From: Vibrio tapetis subsp. tapetis
Lineage (GTDB): Bacteria; Pseudomonadota; Gammaproteobacteria; Enterobacterales; Vibrionaceae
Direction: 5' to 3'
NCBI RefSeq assembly: GCF_900233005.1
Contig: NZ_LT960611.1
Location: 248,001 to 312,000 of the forward strand
DNA length: 64,000 bases
Shown here: positions 1 to 9,851 of the stretch, piece after piece
How positions within the stretch are numbered: position 1 is the first letter of the stretch
Layout: each line of letters starts with the position of its first letter
The notes under the pieces: model-generated
What the model saw: only the letters and a program-made list of their open reading frames with translations
Database searches by the model: none
Told to the model about the DNA's origin: nothing
Position numbers and translations under genes: made by a program

Positions 1-1193
1 AATTGCCAGCAGGAGTGGAACTGCATTCTGGTAGCTGGAATATGGCATGGTTACTTGATGCAGATCTGGTTGTAGCGAATCCAGGTATTGCGCTGCGCAC
101 ACCTGAAATTCAACAAGCTTTAGAAGCGAACATTCCTGTTGTGGGTGATATTGAATTGTTTGCGTGGGCCGTGAACAAGCCCGTTGTGGCGATTACCGGA
201 TCGAACGGTAAAAGCACCGTGACTGACTTAACAGGGGTTATGGCGAAATCCATCGGGCTAAACGTCGGTGTTGGTGGCAACATTGGTGTACCTGCTTTGG
301 ATTTATTAGAGCAAGATGCCGATTTGTACGTCCTAGAACTTTCGAGCTTCCAACTAGAAACCACATCAAACTTACATCTTGCTGCCGCGGCGTATTTGAA
401 CTTGTCTGAAGACCATATGGATCGCTATGACGGCATGAAAGGTTACGGACAAGCAAAACAACGTATTTTTGCCCACAGCCAAGTAGCGGTAGTAAATCGA
501 GCAGACAAAGCAACGTGGCCTAACCCTGACTTTGCTGGCGATGTCGTGACCTTTGGTGACGACGATGATGCAAATGCTTTCGGTCTTTCAATTATCGATG
601 GCGTTACTTATTTATCTGAGCATCACCAACCTATTATGCCTGCCAATCAAATGAGTTTAGTCGGTAAGCACAACAGCACAAATGCGCTGGTGGCGATGGC
701 ATTACTAAAAGCGGCTGGAATTGATTACAAAAAAACACTGGATTCACTTAAATCTTACCAAGGCCTGACGCATCGTTGCCAAGTCGTTGCGTATGCTAAA
801 GGGGTTAAGTGGGTTAACGATTCAAAAGCGACCAATGTCGCCAGTACGTTAGCGGCATTATCTGGACTGGAATGCCGAGGACAACTGCATTTACTTGTCG
901 GTGGTGATGGTAAAGGAGCAGACTTTTCTGTTTTGGCTCCAGTACTGAATAAGCTTCCTGTTCAATTGCACTGTTTTGGACATGACGGTTCACAATTTAT
1001 GTCACTACATCCATCGGCTAAGCGCTGGGATACGATGGATCAAGCCATGGCTCATATTGACGCTGAAGTCACAGACGAAGATATTGTGATGTTGTCTCCT
1101 GCGTGTGCCAGTTTTGATCAATACCCGAATTTTATGGCTCGTGGTGATGCATTTACAGCATTGGCACAGCATTACGCGAATCTAGAAGTTTAA
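1..1193 (+). CDS. murD: UDP-N-acetylmuramoylalanine--D-glutamate ligase (5' truncated by window)
   Basis: Cytoplasmic Mur ligase that adds D-glutamate to UDP-MurNAc-L-Ala using ATP. About 396 residues are visible. The first ones align with roughly residue 45-50 of the E. coli enzyme (438 aa), so the true start lies upstream of the window and the TTG at position 3 is not a real start. The ATP-binding loop GSNGKST is encoded near 198-218, and the conserved ELSSFQLE follows. It is first in a tight plus-strand dcw run, with ftsW starting 19 nt after its stop. Family assignment is secure; only the 5' end is missing. Confidence 0.95.
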   Translation, partial: LPAGVELHSGSWNMAWLLDADLVVANPGIALRTPEIQQALEANIPVVGDIELFAWAVNKPVVAITGSNGKSTVTDLTGVMAKSIGLNVGVGGNIGVPALDLLEQDADLYVLELSSFQLETTSNLHLAAAAYLNLSEDHMDRYDGMKGYGQAKQRIFAHSQVAVVNRADKATWPNPDFAGDVVTFGDDDDANAFGLSIIDGVTYLSEHHQPIMPANQMSLVGKHNSTNALVAMALLKAAGIDYKKTLDSLKSYQGLTHRCQVVAYAKGVKWVNDSKATNVASTLAALSGLECRGQLHLLVGGDGKGADFSVLAPVLNKLPVQLHCFGHDGSQFMSLHPSAKRWDTMDQAMAHIDAEVTDEDIVMLSPACASFDQYPNFMARGDAFTALAQHYANLEV

Positions 1194-1212
1194 CGGTTGA
1201 ATGGACGCTTAA

Positions 1213-2418
1213 GTGGGTAAGCTTAAAGAAAACATATCGGACTTGTATGCTTGGTTATTCAGGCCGTCTCCAGAGGCGTTCTATGATCGGCAATTGGTCT
1301 GGATCGCGATTGGACTGATGTTAATCGGCCTTGTGATGGTAACGTCAGCATCGTTTCCGATTAGTGCTCGGTTGACCGACGGCCCGTTTCACTTTATGTA
1401 TCGTCACTGTGCCTTTTTATTCTTGTCTCTTTGTACGGCGACAGTGGTCGTACAAATACCGCTAGAGAAATGGTTTCGTTACAGTCATTATTTACTGACT
1501 CTCTCTTTTGTATTGCTCATTGTCGTACTGGTTGCGGGTAAATCGGTTAATGGTGCATCTCGCTGGATTCCCCTTGGGCTATTTAACTTACAACCAGCAG
1601 AAATTGCTAAGTTATCTTTGTTCATGTTCATGTCTGGTTATTTAGTCCGTAAACAAGAAGAAGTTCGAAGTACTTTCTTTGGCGGTTTTTTTAAGCCGAT
1701 CATGGTATTTGGCTTGTTGGCTTTTTTATTACTTGGCCAGCCCGATCTTGGCACCGTTGTCGTCATGTTGGTGACCATGTTTGGTATGTTATTTATTGCC
1801 GGAGCTAAGTTGTGGCAATTTTTGGCGCTGGTGATTGTTGGCGTTGCAGGTGTGGTCGTCCTGATTTTGGTCGAGCCTTATCGAGTTCGTCGAGTTACCT
1901 CCTTTTGGGACCCATGGAGTGACCCATTTGGCAGTGGTTACCAGCTGACCCAGTCATTAATGGCATTCGGTCGAGGAAACTGGTTTGGTCAGGGGCTAGG
2001 TAATTCGATCCAGAAATTAGAGTATTTACCAGAAGCGCATACCGATTTCGTTTTTGCTGTTATGGCTGAAGAGTTAGGTTTCATTGGCGTAAGTTTGGTG
2101 CTGATATTGATCTTTGCTTTAGTGACGAAAGCTATTTTTATCGGGAAACGTGCTTTTGAGGCCAATAAAGTATTTGGCGGTTATCTTGGGTTTGGTATCG
2201 GTATTTGGTTCGCATTCCAAACCTTGGTTAATGTCGGTGCGGCTGCTGGGATGGTTCCAACCAAAGGGTTGACCTTGCCACTGATAAGTTATGGTGGTTC
2301 TAGCCTCATTATAATGAGTGTGGCGGTGGCTATTTTATTAAGAATTGATCACGAAAGCCGCATTGCGGGCCCAGTGGATCAAGCAGAGATTAAAAAGACA
2401 GAGAATGAACAAAAATAA
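1213..2418 (+). CDS. ftsW: Peptidoglycan glycosyltransferase FtsW (SEDS family)
   Basis: Multi-pass inner-membrane SEDS protein of the divisome that polymerises septal glycan from lipid II together with its cognate class B PBP. The 401 residues are strongly hydrophobic with about ten membrane segments. They carry the SEDS signatures [23 protein letters not shown] and [15 protein letters not shown]. The start is GTG at 1213; the nearby ATG at 1201 closes after three codons. The C-terminus overlaps the murG start by 14 nt, which suggests translational coupling. Length is normal for the family. Confidence 0.95.
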   Translation: MGKLKENISDLYAWLFRPSPEAFYDRQLVWIAIGLMLIGLVMVTSASFPISARLTDGPFHFMYRHCAFLFLSLCTATVVVQIPLEKWFRYSHYLLTLSFVLLIVVLVAGKSVNGASRWIPLGLFNLQPAEIAKLSLFMFMSGYLVRKQEEVRSTFFGGFFKPIMVFGLLAFLLLGQPDLGTVVVMLVTMFGMLFIAGAKLWQFLALVIVGVAGVVVLILVEPYRVRRVTSFWDPWSDPFGSGYQLTQSLMAFGRGNWFGQGLGNSIQKLEYLPEAHTDFVFAVMAEELGFIGVSLVLILIFALVTKAIFIGKRAFEANKVFGGYLGFGIGIWFAFQTLVNVGAAAGMVPTKGLTLPLISYGGSSLIIMSVAVAILLRIDHESRIAGPVDQAEIKKTENEQK

Positions 2419-3466
2419 GCGTTTATTGGTCATGGCCGGTGGTACCGGTGGGCACGTATTTCCAGGGCTTGCAGTTGCCAAGAAATTGCAGCAGCAAGGG
2501 TGGGAGATCCGCTGGTTAGGCACTGAAGATAGAATGGAAGCGGATTTGGTTCCAAAGCATGGTATCGAGATTGATTTCATTAAAGTAAAAGGTTTACGTG
2601 GCCAAGGTTTATTGAAGTTAATTAAGGCGCCATGGCAGATCTTTCATGCCATTTTACAGGCTCGTAAGCACATTAAACGTTGGCAGCCTGATGCGGTACT
2701 TGGCATGGGTGGCTACGTGAGTGGCCCGGGCGGTATTGCTGCTTGGCTAAGTGGTATCCCTGTTGTGCTGCACGAGCAAAATGCGGTCGCTGGTTTGACT
2801 AATCAGTGGTTGTCAAAAATTGCTAAGCGCGTCTTTCAAGCATTCTCGGGCGCTTTTTCTGACGCACCGGTTGTAGGTAATCCAGTCAGAGAAGACGTAG
2901 TCGCGATAGCCGCACCAGAGCAAAGGCTTGCAAGTCGTGATGGCGCAATACGAATACTGGTTATGGGTGGCAGTCAAGGTGCTCGCATTTTAAATACAAC
3001 GTTACCTCCAGCATTAGCAGAGCTTGGTTCTGATTATACCGTTTGGCATCAAGCGGGGAAAAACAACCAAGCCAGTGTTGAACAAGATTATCAAAATCAT
3101 GGCGTTACGGATGCTAAAGTCACCGAATTTATCGATGACGTTGCCAGTGCGTATGAATGGGCGGATCTTGTGGTATGTCGCTCAGGAGCATTGACTGTTT
3201 CTGAATTATCCGCGGCTGGCGTGGCAGCTATCTTTGTCCCATTTATGCACAAAGATCGCCAACAGGCATTAAATGCCGATCATTTGGTTGTTGCGGGTGC
3301 CGCCAAGATGATAGAGCAACCCGATTTGACCGCGGCCGGTCTTGCCCATCAAATAAAAGAATTAGACAGAGTGGCTTTGCTTGAAATGTCGAAACAAGCT
3401 CGCTCTGAAGCAAAATTAGATGCTGACAAAGTAGTGGCCGATGCCATTAGTCAACTAACAAGATAA
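2405..3466 (+). CDS. murG: UDP-GlcNAc:undecaprenyl-PP-MurNAc-pentapeptide GlcNAc transferase
   Basis: Peripheral inner-membrane GT-B glycosyltransferase that turns lipid I into lipid II. The N-terminal G-loop [12 protein letters not shown] is present, and so is the donor-binding segment [11 protein letters not shown] place the start at ATG 2405, giving 353 aa beginning [13 protein letters not shown]. An in-frame ATG at 2345 adds 20 residues unlike MurG and lies deep inside ftsW. The chosen start overlaps the ftsW stop by 14 nt. murC follows after about 13 nt. Confidence 0.95.
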   Translation: MNKNKRLLVMAGGTGGHVFPGLAVAKKLQQQGWEIRWLGTEDRMEADLVPKHGIEIDFIKVKGLRGQGLLKLIKAPWQIFHAILQARKHIKRWQPDAVLGMGGYVSGPGGIAAWLSGIPVVLHEQNAVAGLTNQWLSKIAKRVFQAFSGAFSDAPVVGNPVREDVVAIAAPEQRLASRDGAIRILVMGGSQGARILNTTLPPALAELGSDYTVWHQAGKNNQASVEQDYQNHGVTDAKVTEFIDDVASAYEWADLVVCRSGALTVSELSAAGVAAIFVPFMHKDRQQALNADHLVVAGAAKMIEQPDLTAAGLAHQIKELDRVALLEMSKQARSEAKLDADKVVADAISQLTR

Positions 3467-3479
3467 TGAGTACCAAGTG

Positions 3480-4940
3480 ATGACGATTGAACATAATCAA
3501 GATATTTCCAAAATCCGCGCACTGATCCCTGAAATGCGACGTGTTAAAACAATTCATTTTGTCGGTATTGGTGGCGCGGGTATGAGTGGTATCGCCGAAG
3601 TATTGTTAAATGAAGGCTATCACATCACAGGTTCAGACCTATCAGCCAATCCGGTTACGGATCGCTTGACGAGTAAAGGTGCTCACGTATTTTTTGGCCA
3701 CAGTGCGGAACACGTCGAAAAGGCGAGCGTTGTCGTTGTTTCAACTGCGATTAACGAAAAGAATCCAGAACTTGTTGCCGCGAAAGAAAGAAGAATTCCA
3801 GTGGTACGTCGCGCAGAAATGCTAGCGGAGCTTATGCGCTTTAGACATGGCATAGCGGTTGCCGGCACGCATGGTAAAACGACAACCACCGCTTTGGTTA
3901 CCCAAATTTACTCTGAGGCAGGCCTTGATCCAACGTTCGTAAACGGTGGCTTGGTAAAAAGTGTTGGTACTAATGCAAGGTTAGGTTCGAGCCGTATTCT
4001 TATCGCTGAAGCGGATGAGAGTGATGCTTCATTCTTACATTTACAGCCAATGGTAAGCATTGTTACTAACATTGAAGCCGATCATATGGACACATATGGT
4101 GGTGACTTCGAAGTACTTAAGCAAACCTTTATCGATTTTCTACATAACTTGCCGTTTTACGGTCAAGCCATCATGTGTATCGATGATCCCGTTGTTCGCG
4201 AATTGATCCCGCGAGTGAGCCGTCAGGTGATTACTTATGGTTTCTCAGAAGATGCAGACGTAAGGCTTGAGAACTACCGCCAGCAAGGGCAGCAAGGTAA
4301 ATTTACCGTTGTGCGCCAAGGCAAAGCGAATTTGGACATTACTCTCAATATTCCTGGTAAGCACAATGCTTTAAATGCATCGGCTGCTATTGCCGTCGCG
4401 ACGGAAGATGACGTAAGTGATGAAGCGATTCTTAAAGCGATGGCTGGCACTCAAGGAACTGGCCGTCGGTTTGATCATTTAGGTGAATTTGAAACCGGCA
4501 ATGGCACCGCAATGCTGGTGGATGATTATGGTCATCACCCAAGTGAAGTGGATGTGACCATTCAAGCAGCTCGTGCTGGGTGGGAAGATAAACGTTTGGT
4601 GATGATATTCCAACCTCATCGCTACAGCCGCACCCGCGATTTGTACGATGACTTCGCAAACGTACTAGAGAAAGTCGATGTGCTTATTATGCTGGATGTC
4701 TACTCTGCGGGCGAAGCGCCGATTGCTGGTGCTGATGGCCGCGCGCTTTGTCGTACCATTCGCAGCCGAGGTAAAATTGATCCGATTTTTGTTCCTGAGT
4801 CTGAGCAATTGCCTAGTGTTTTGGCAAATGTACTGCAAGATGGCGACTTAGTGTTAACTCAAGGTGCGGGTGATGTCGGCAAGGTAGCGAAACAGTTAGA
4901 AGAATTAGAGTTAGACATCGAAAAGTTAAAGCAAGCATAG
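3480..4940 (+). CDS. murC: UDP-N-acetylmuramate--L-alanine ligase
   Basis: First Mur ligase, which attaches L-alanine to UDP-MurNAc in the cytoplasm. The 486 residues contain the Rossmann motif [12 protein letters not shown] near residue 30, the ATP loop GTHGKTTTT near 130, the HHPSE segment and a C-terminal ligase domain. GTG at 3477 is immediately followed by ATG at 3480; I favour the ATG. In E. coli ddlB follows murC. Here a 205-nt spacer leads straight to ftsQ, the usual Vibrio arrangement. Confidence 0.95.
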   Translation: MTIEHNQDISKIRALIPEMRRVKTIHFVGIGGAGMSGIAEVLLNEGYHITGSDLSANPVTDRLTSKGAHVFFGHSAEHVEKASVVVVSTAINEKNPELVAAKERRIPVVRRAEMLAELMRFRHGIAVAGTHGKTTTTALVTQIYSEAGLDPTFVNGGLVKSVGTNARLGSSRILIAEADESDASFLHLQPMVSIVTNIEADHMDTYGGDFEVLKQTFIDFLHNLPFYGQAIMCIDDPVVRELIPRVSRQVITYGFSEDADVRLENYRQQGQQGKFTVVRQGKANLDITLNIPGKHNALNASAAIAVATEDDVSDEAILKAMAGTQGTGRRFDHLGEFETGNGTAMLVDDYGHHPSEVDVTIQAARAGWEDKRLVMIFQPHRYSRTRDLYDDFANVLEKVDVLIMLDVYSAGEAPIAGADGRALCRTIRSRGKIDPIFVPESEQLPSVLANVLQDGDLVLTQGAGDVGKVAKQLEELELDIEKLKQA

Positions 4941-5145
4941 AGATGTGAAATATGCTAGGTTTTTAACCCATAAGTCAAAATTGGTCATATTTATTGCGCT
5001 CTCGGATAGACACTGGGCTATTGGCCAGTATAATCGGTAGGTTAAGTGGAATTATAAATGTATTTGGAAGCTTGGATACCAAAAAACGAGAGCTTAGTCG
5101 TTAATCGCTATGAAAATTAGCTCACGATACTTGGTATGATACTGG

Positions 5146-5922
5146 ATGACTAATTCGATAGTTGCAGAACGAACTTCCTTAGGGACTTTGGCAAGAAAAC
5201 AGATAGTTGGTCTGATTTTCTTATTGGTTGTGACATTTGGTATCGCGAGTATGTTGATATCAACATTCAATTGGATGTTAGATGACCAACGATTACCCTT
5301 ATCGAAACTCGTTGTTGAAGGCCAATTACATCATGTGCATCTTGAAGATGTACAGACAGCTTTAAGTTCAATTGAACACATCGGGACATTTATGTCGCAA
5401 GATGTTGACGAATTGCAGCAAGCATTAAATGAGCTCCCTTGGGTGGCGTATGCTTCAATTCGTAAACAGTGGCCTGAAACCGTTAAGGTCTATCTTGTAG
5501 AGCACAAGGCTCTAGCCATATGGAATGGTATGGATTTACTTAATCAGCAAGGTGATATTTTCTACGCTGATATCGCATCATTAGATGCAGAAAAAGTAAA
5601 ACTATACGGGCCAGAAGGCAGCAACCATCAGGTGGTGGATGCGTGGGCAAAAATAGATGGGTTACTTGAACCACTTGGTTTGCAGGTGTCATCGCTTGTG
5701 TTAAACGATCGACGTGCTTGGCAAGTGATCCTATCAAGCGGTATTCGTCTAGAATTAGGCAAAGAAGCGCTTGAAGAAAGAGTTAGACGATTTACTTTGC
5801 TTTATAAAAAGTTGGGAAATAAAGCTGAGAAAATCAGCCATATAGATCTCAGGTATGATACGGGTGCTGCCGTTGGGTGGTTTCCGGAACAAGATTTGAT
5901 ACAAGAGAGAGTCAATGACTAA
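5146..5922 (+). CDS. ftsQ: Cell division protein FtsQ
   Basis: Bitopic divisome protein that links FtsK to FtsL/FtsB and the septal synthase. It has a short cytoplasmic tail, one membrane segment at about residues 20-42, then a periplasmic POTRA-like and beta domain (LVVEGQLHHV, WVAYASIRKQWPETVKV). Its 258 aa are typical. The start ATG 5146 has a weak upstream RBS; the upstream in-frame ATG at 5110 is closed by a TGA. Its 3' end overlaps ftsA by 8 nt. Confidence 0.93.
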   Translation: MTNSIVAERTSLGTLARKQIVGLIFLLVVTFGIASMLISTFNWMLDDQRLPLSKLVVEGQLHHVHLEDVQTALSSIEHIGTFMSQDVDELQQALNELPWVAYASIRKQWPETVKVYLVEHKALAIWNGMDLLNQQGDIFYADIASLDAEKVKLYGPEGSNHQVVDAWAKIDGLLEPLGLQVSSLVLNDRRAWQVILSSGIRLELGKEALEERVRRFTLLYKKLGNKAEKISHIDLRYDTGAAVGWFPEQDLIQERVND

Positions 5923-7180
5923 GACCGCAGATGACAACATAATCGTTGGTCTTGATATCGGTACCGCGACCGTTTCAGCATTGGTTGGCGAGTGTTTACC
6001 CGATGGTCAGATTAACATTATTGGTGCAGGTTCGAGCCCTTCCAGAGGTATGGATAAGGGCGGTGTAAACGATTTAGAATCAGTGGTTAAATCGGTGCAA
6101 CGCGCAGTTGATCAGGCTGAGCTTATGGCTGAGTGTAGAATCAGCAGTGTGTTTATTTCTCTATCAGGCAGCCATATCGGTAGCCGTATAGAAAAAGGCA
6201 TGGGCACAATCTCTGACGAAGAAGTTTCACAAGACGATATGGATCGTGCGATTCATACCGCCAAATCAATAAAAATTGGCGATGAACAGAGAATCCTGCA
6301 TGTAATTCCTCAAGAGTTCACCATTGATTATCAAGAAGGGATTAAAAACCCGCTTGGTCTTTCTGGGGTCCGAATGGAGGTTAGCGTTCATTTAATCTCT
6401 TGCCATAACGATATGGCACGCAATATCATAAAAGCCGTTGAAAGATGTGGCCTTAAAGTTGAGCAATTAGTGTTCTCTGGGCTAGCATCTAGTAATGCAG
6501 TGCTCACCGAAGATGAACGTGAATTAGGTGTTTGTGTTGTTGATATTGGCGCTGGCACGATGGATGTTTCTATCTGGACTGGTGGGGCACTCAGACACAC
6601 AGAAGTTTTTTCTTATGCTGGTAATGCTGTAACAAGTGACATTGCTTTTGCTTTTGGTACGCCAGTGAGCGATGCAGAAGAAATAAAAGTAAAGTATGGT
6701 TGTGCGTTAAGCGAATTGGTCAGCAAAGATGATACCGTCAATGTGCCAAGCGTGGGAGGACGTCCTTCGCGTAGCTTACAAAGGCAGACGTTATCTGAAG
6801 TAATAGAACCAAGATATACTGAACTTATGGGTTTGGTAAATCAAACAATTGATACTGTCCAAGAAAAATTGCGCAATGATGGCATTAAGCATCACTTGGC
6901 AGCAGGTGTTGTCTTAACAGGCGGAGCTGCGCAAATAGAAGGGATAGTTGAGTGTGCGGAGCGTGTATTCCGCAATCAAGTACGCGTTGGTAAGCCACTA
7001 GAAGTAAGTGGCTTAACTGATTATGTTAAGGCGCCGTATCATTCTACGGCGGTTGGATTACTCCATTACGCAAAAGATAGCCAGTTCCATGAGGACGGCG
7101 ACTACAATGAACCAAAGCGTGGCGGTAACGTCACTGGTTTGTTGGCAAAAATGCGTAATTGGATTCAGAAAGAGTTTTAA
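5915..7180 (+). CDS. ftsA: Cell division protein FtsA
   Basis: Actin-like ATPase that tethers FtsZ to the inner membrane and recruits later divisome proteins. It contains the actin-fold phosphate motif VGLDIGTATVSALVGE at the N-terminus, the second phosphate motif VVDIGAGTMD and the adenosine motif VVLTGGAAQIEG. A C-terminal amphipathic helix (LLAKMRNWIQKEF) fits the membrane-targeting sequence. It is 421 aa with an ATG overlapping ftsQ. ftsZ starts 30 nt downstream. Confidence 0.96.
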   Translation: MTKTADDNIIVGLDIGTATVSALVGECLPDGQINIIGAGSSPSRGMDKGGVNDLESVVKSVQRAVDQAELMAECRISSVFISLSGSHIGSRIEKGMGTISDEEVSQDDMDRAIHTAKSIKIGDEQRILHVIPQEFTIDYQEGIKNPLGLSGVRMEVSVHLISCHNDMARNIIKAVERCGLKVEQLVFSGLASSNAVLTEDERELGVCVVDIGAGTMDVSIWTGGALRHTEVFSYAGNAVTSDIAFAFGTPVSDAEEIKVKYGCALSELVSKDDTVNVPSVGGRPSRSLQRQTLSEVIEPRYTELMGLVNQTIDTVQEKLRNDGIKHHLAAGVVLTGGAAQIEGIVECAERVFRNQVRVGKPLEVSGLTDYVKAPYHSTAVGLLHYAKDSQFHEDGDYNEPKRGGNVTGLLAKMRNWIQKEF

Positions 7181-7209
7181 CCTGGCGGCAGGGAAAACGG
7201 AGATAACAA

Positions 7210-8448
7210 ATGTTTGAACCGATGATGGAAATGTCTGACGATGCGGTAATCAAAGTCGTTGGAGTTGGTGGTGGCGGTGGTAACGCCGTTGAACACATGG
7301 TGCGTGAGTCTATTGAAGGCGTAGAATTCATCAGTGTTAACACGGATGCACAAGCGCTACGCAAAACGACCGTAAACAGCGTAATTCAAATTGGTGGCGA
7401 CATCACGAAAGGCTTGGGAGCGGGTGCAAACCCACAAGTTGGTCGTGAAGCAGCACTAGAAGATCGAGATCAGCTTAAAGAAATTTTAACTGGTGCCGAT
7501 ATGGTATTTATAGCTGCTGGCATGGGTGGTGGTACTGGTACCGGTGCTGCACCTGTGATAGCTGAAGTTGCGAAAGAGCTCGGTATTCTTACTGTTGCTG
7601 TCGTAACTAAGCCATTTGGCTTTGAAGGTAAAAAACGTTTGGCATTTGCAGAGCAAGGTATCGAAGAGCTTTCTAAGCACGTCGATTCTTTGATCACTAT
7701 CCCAAATGAAAAGCTGTTAAAAGTACTTGGCCGTGGTGTAACACTGCTTGAAGCATTTGCTAGTGCAAATGACGTACTTAAAAATGCAGTGCAAGGTATT
7801 GCTGAGTTGATTACTCGCCCAGGCATGATCAACGTCGATTTCGCGGATGTTCGTACTGTAATGTCGGAAATGGGCCATGCAATGATGGGTAGCGGTATCT
7901 CTCGCGGTGAAGACCGTGCTGAAGAAGCGGCAGAAACGGCAATTTCTAGCCCACTATTGGAAGATATCGACTTAGCTGGTGCTCGTGGCGTTCTTGTGAA
8001 CATCACAGCAGGTTTGGATATGCGTCTCGACGAATTCGAAACTGTAGGTAATACTGTAAAAGCCTTTGCATCAGATAATGCAACGGTTGTTATCGGTACC
8101 TCACTAGACCCAGACATGACGGATGAAATCCGCGTGACCGTGGTCGCGACAGGTATCGGTACAGAGAAAAAACCTGAAATCACATTAGTGACAGGTAATA
8201 CTCAAAAAGCTCAGTCGCCTCAGCCTGTAACACCAACAGCGCAACCAGCAACAGTAGCGAAAAAAGAAGAAAAACCGGCACAAACTTTGCAAGCTAATAA
8301 CTTGCATAAAGAGAACGAAGTGAAGCCACAGACGGCTCCAAGTAGTCCTGCATCTTCTGCCTCAGGTAGCGCTAGCGCGGCACCTAAGCAAGAAAAAGAG
8401 AGCGGATATTTGGATATACCGGCGTTTTTACGTCGCCAAGCTGACTGA
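7210..8448 (+). CDS. ftsZ: Cell division GTPase FtsZ
   Basis: Tubulin-like GTPase that forms the Z ring. The tubulin signature GGGTGTG is at residues 106-112, and the T7 loop segment [11 protein letters not shown] is present. A low-complexity Ala/Pro/Lys/Gln linker of about 70 residues follows the globular domain. The C-terminal peptide [13 protein letters not shown] is the docking site for FtsA, ZipA and ZapD; zapD lies about 5 kb away in this window. It is 412 aa, with a ggagat RBS upstream of ATG 7210. Confidence 0.97.
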   Translation: MFEPMMEMSDDAVIKVVGVGGGGGNAVEHMVRESIEGVEFISVNTDAQALRKTTVNSVIQIGGDITKGLGAGANPQVGREAALEDRDQLKEILTGADMVFIAAGMGGGTGTGAAPVIAEVAKELGILTVAVVTKPFGFEGKKRLAFAEQGIEELSKHVDSLITIPNEKLLKVLGRGVTLLEAFASANDVLKNAVQGIAELITRPGMINVDFADVRTVMSEMGHAMMGSGISRGEDRAEEAAETAISSPLLEDIDLAGARGVLVNITAGLDMRLDEFETVGNTVKAFASDNATVVIGTSLDPDMTDEIRVTVVATGIGTEKKPEITLVTGNTQKAQSPQPVTPTAQPATVAKKEEKPAQTLQANNLHKENEVKPQTAPSSPASSASGSASAAPKQEKESGYLDIPAFLRRQAD

Positions 8449-8466
8449 TATTTGACCTTTGTTCGA

Positions 8467-8494
8467 TTGATATTTGTCAAAAACGTGTTAGGAT
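8467..8494 (+). promoter_or_regulatory. Candidate sigma-70 promoter for lpxC
   Basis: TTGATA (8467-8472) and TAGGAT (8489-8494) are separated by 16 bp in the ftsZ-lpxC spacer. An 8-bp imperfect hairpin (GTGCGGCC/GGCCGTAC, about 8496-8521) lies in the predicted leader before the lpxC RBS. This is read from sequence only; no start site is known here. Confidence 0.4.
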
Positions 8495-8546
8495 GTGCGG
8501 CCGTAATAGATAGGCCGTACATTTAATACTAGTAGGCGAGGTAATG

Positions 8547-9464
8547 ATGATCAGGCAACGTACTCTTAAAGAGATGGTGAAAACAACTGGAGTGGGATTA
8601 CACTCTGGTCGTAAAGTCACGCTTACGATGCGCCCTGCACCTGCAAATACCGGTGTTATATATCGACGCACAGACATCGAGCCACCTGTCGACTTTCCGT
8701 CAGATCCCGCTTCTGTCCGTGATACGATGTTATGTACAGCATTGGTTAATGACCAAGGTATCCGTATTTCAACTGTTGAGCACTTAAGTGCTGCTCTGGC
8801 TGGTATGGGCATCGATAACGTCATTATTGAGGTAGATGCACCAGAAATTCCGATTATGGATGGCAGTGCAAGCCCGTTTGTATATCTATTACAATCAGCA
8901 GGCATCGAAACGTTAAATGCACCAAAGCGATTTGTACGAATCAAAAAGAAAGTACGTATCGAAGACGGTGATAAGTGGGCAGAACTCGTTCCCCATGACG
9001 GTTTTCGCATGGACTTTGCTATTGAGTTTGATCATCCGGCGATTGAATCGGAAGAACAACACCTTCTTTTTGACTTTTCAACTCAAGCATTCGTTAAAGA
9101 TATTTCTCGCGCCCGTACATTTGGCTTTATGCGTGACATCGAGTACCTCCAGTCTCAGAACTTATGCCTAGGTGGCAGTTTTGATTGTGCTATCGTATTG
9201 GATGAATACCGTATTCTGAACGAAGAAGGCCTGCGATTTGATAACGAGTTTGTAACTCACAAAGTCTTAGATGCCATTGGTGACCTTTATATGTGCGGTC
9301 ATAGTATTGTTGGCGAGTTACGCGCTTACAAGTCTGGTCATGCACTGAACAACAAATTGTTGCGTGCAGTACTCGCAGATCAAGAAGCCTGGGAATGGGC
9401 GACTTTTGAAGAAGAAGCGGGTTCTCCGGTTGCGTTTGCTGAGCCTAATATGGTTCTAGCGTAA
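8547..9464 (+). CDS. lpxC: UDP-3-O-acyl-N-acetylglucosamine deacetylase LpxC
   Basis: Zinc deacetylase catalysing the committed step of lipid A synthesis in the cytoplasm. The zinc-binding motifs are intact: [16 protein letters not shown] (His) and [11 protein letters not shown] (His and Asp). The catalytic HALNNKLL segment is also present. Tandem ATGs occur at 8544 and 8547. The second gives MIRQRTLK, the usual family N-terminus, at better spacing from the aggcgagg RBS (8533-8540). It is 305 aa. A strong terminator follows, closing the dcw run. Confidence 0.95.
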   Translation: MIRQRTLKEMVKTTGVGLHSGRKVTLTMRPAPANTGVIYRRTDIEPPVDFPSDPASVRDTMLCTALVNDQGIRISTVEHLSAALAGMGIDNVIIEVDAPEIPIMDGSASPFVYLLQSAGIETLNAPKRFVRIKKKVRIEDGDKWAELVPHDGFRMDFAIEFDHPAIESEEQHLLFDFSTQAFVKDISRARTFGFMRDIEYLQSQNLCLGGSFDCAIVLDEYRILNEEGLRFDNEFVTHKVLDAIGDLYMCGHSIVGELRAYKSGHALNNKLLRAVLADQEAWEWATFEEEAGSPVAFAEPNMVLA

Positions 9465-9486
9465 GCAATCTAGAATAGTTTTCTAA

Positions 9487-9511
9487 AACCAGACTTCGGT
9501 CTGGTTTTTTT
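9487..9511 (+). terminator. Intrinsic terminator after lpxC
   Basis: An 8-bp perfect stem (AACCAGAC/GTCTGGTT) with a TTCG tetraloop is followed by a T run, 22 nt after the lpxC stop. Confidence 0.9.
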
Positions 9512-9851
9512 ATACCTAAAATTTGCTGCTATCCTCGTTGTATCGGGATCTCGGCAGAGATAATACCGACAATGCTGGTGAGCTTTTTTTAGCTATGATG
9601 AAGAACTAGGCGATTAGACGCTATTTTTATGTACTTAACTCAAACAAATGGTAATAGCCATGGTCGTTAGCAAGATAATCACTTAATATACTTTGCAAAA
9701 TTGAAATATGTGATTGACGCTTGAAATTCGCTCACTGTGCCACAATATCGACTAGATATGATTTAACTCAGTATTCTTTGTATTGAACTGGTAGAGACTG
9801 AACACAATTAGGATGGATCGAGCGCGATCTGAACAGAGAGATTCATAAACA
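9512..9851. other. Intergenic region upstream of secA, no gene seen
   Basis: With the terminator this is a 387-nt gap between lpxC and secA. I find no open reading frame of useful length on either strand and no secM-like gene. It presumably carries the secA promoter; TTGACG at 9714 and TTGAAA at 9721 are possible -35 elements, without a convincing -10 partner. Nothing else is recognisable. Confidence 0.5.

Noticed and set aside
2345..2404. Upstream ATG extension of murG
   Set aside because: The added 20 residues lie inside ftsW and do not resemble MurG; ATG 2405 fits the family N-terminus.
7470..8183. 237-aa open frame antisense to ftsZ
   Set aside because: Ser/Thr/Ile-rich translation produced by the codon bias of ftsZ on the other strand; no RBS or family match.
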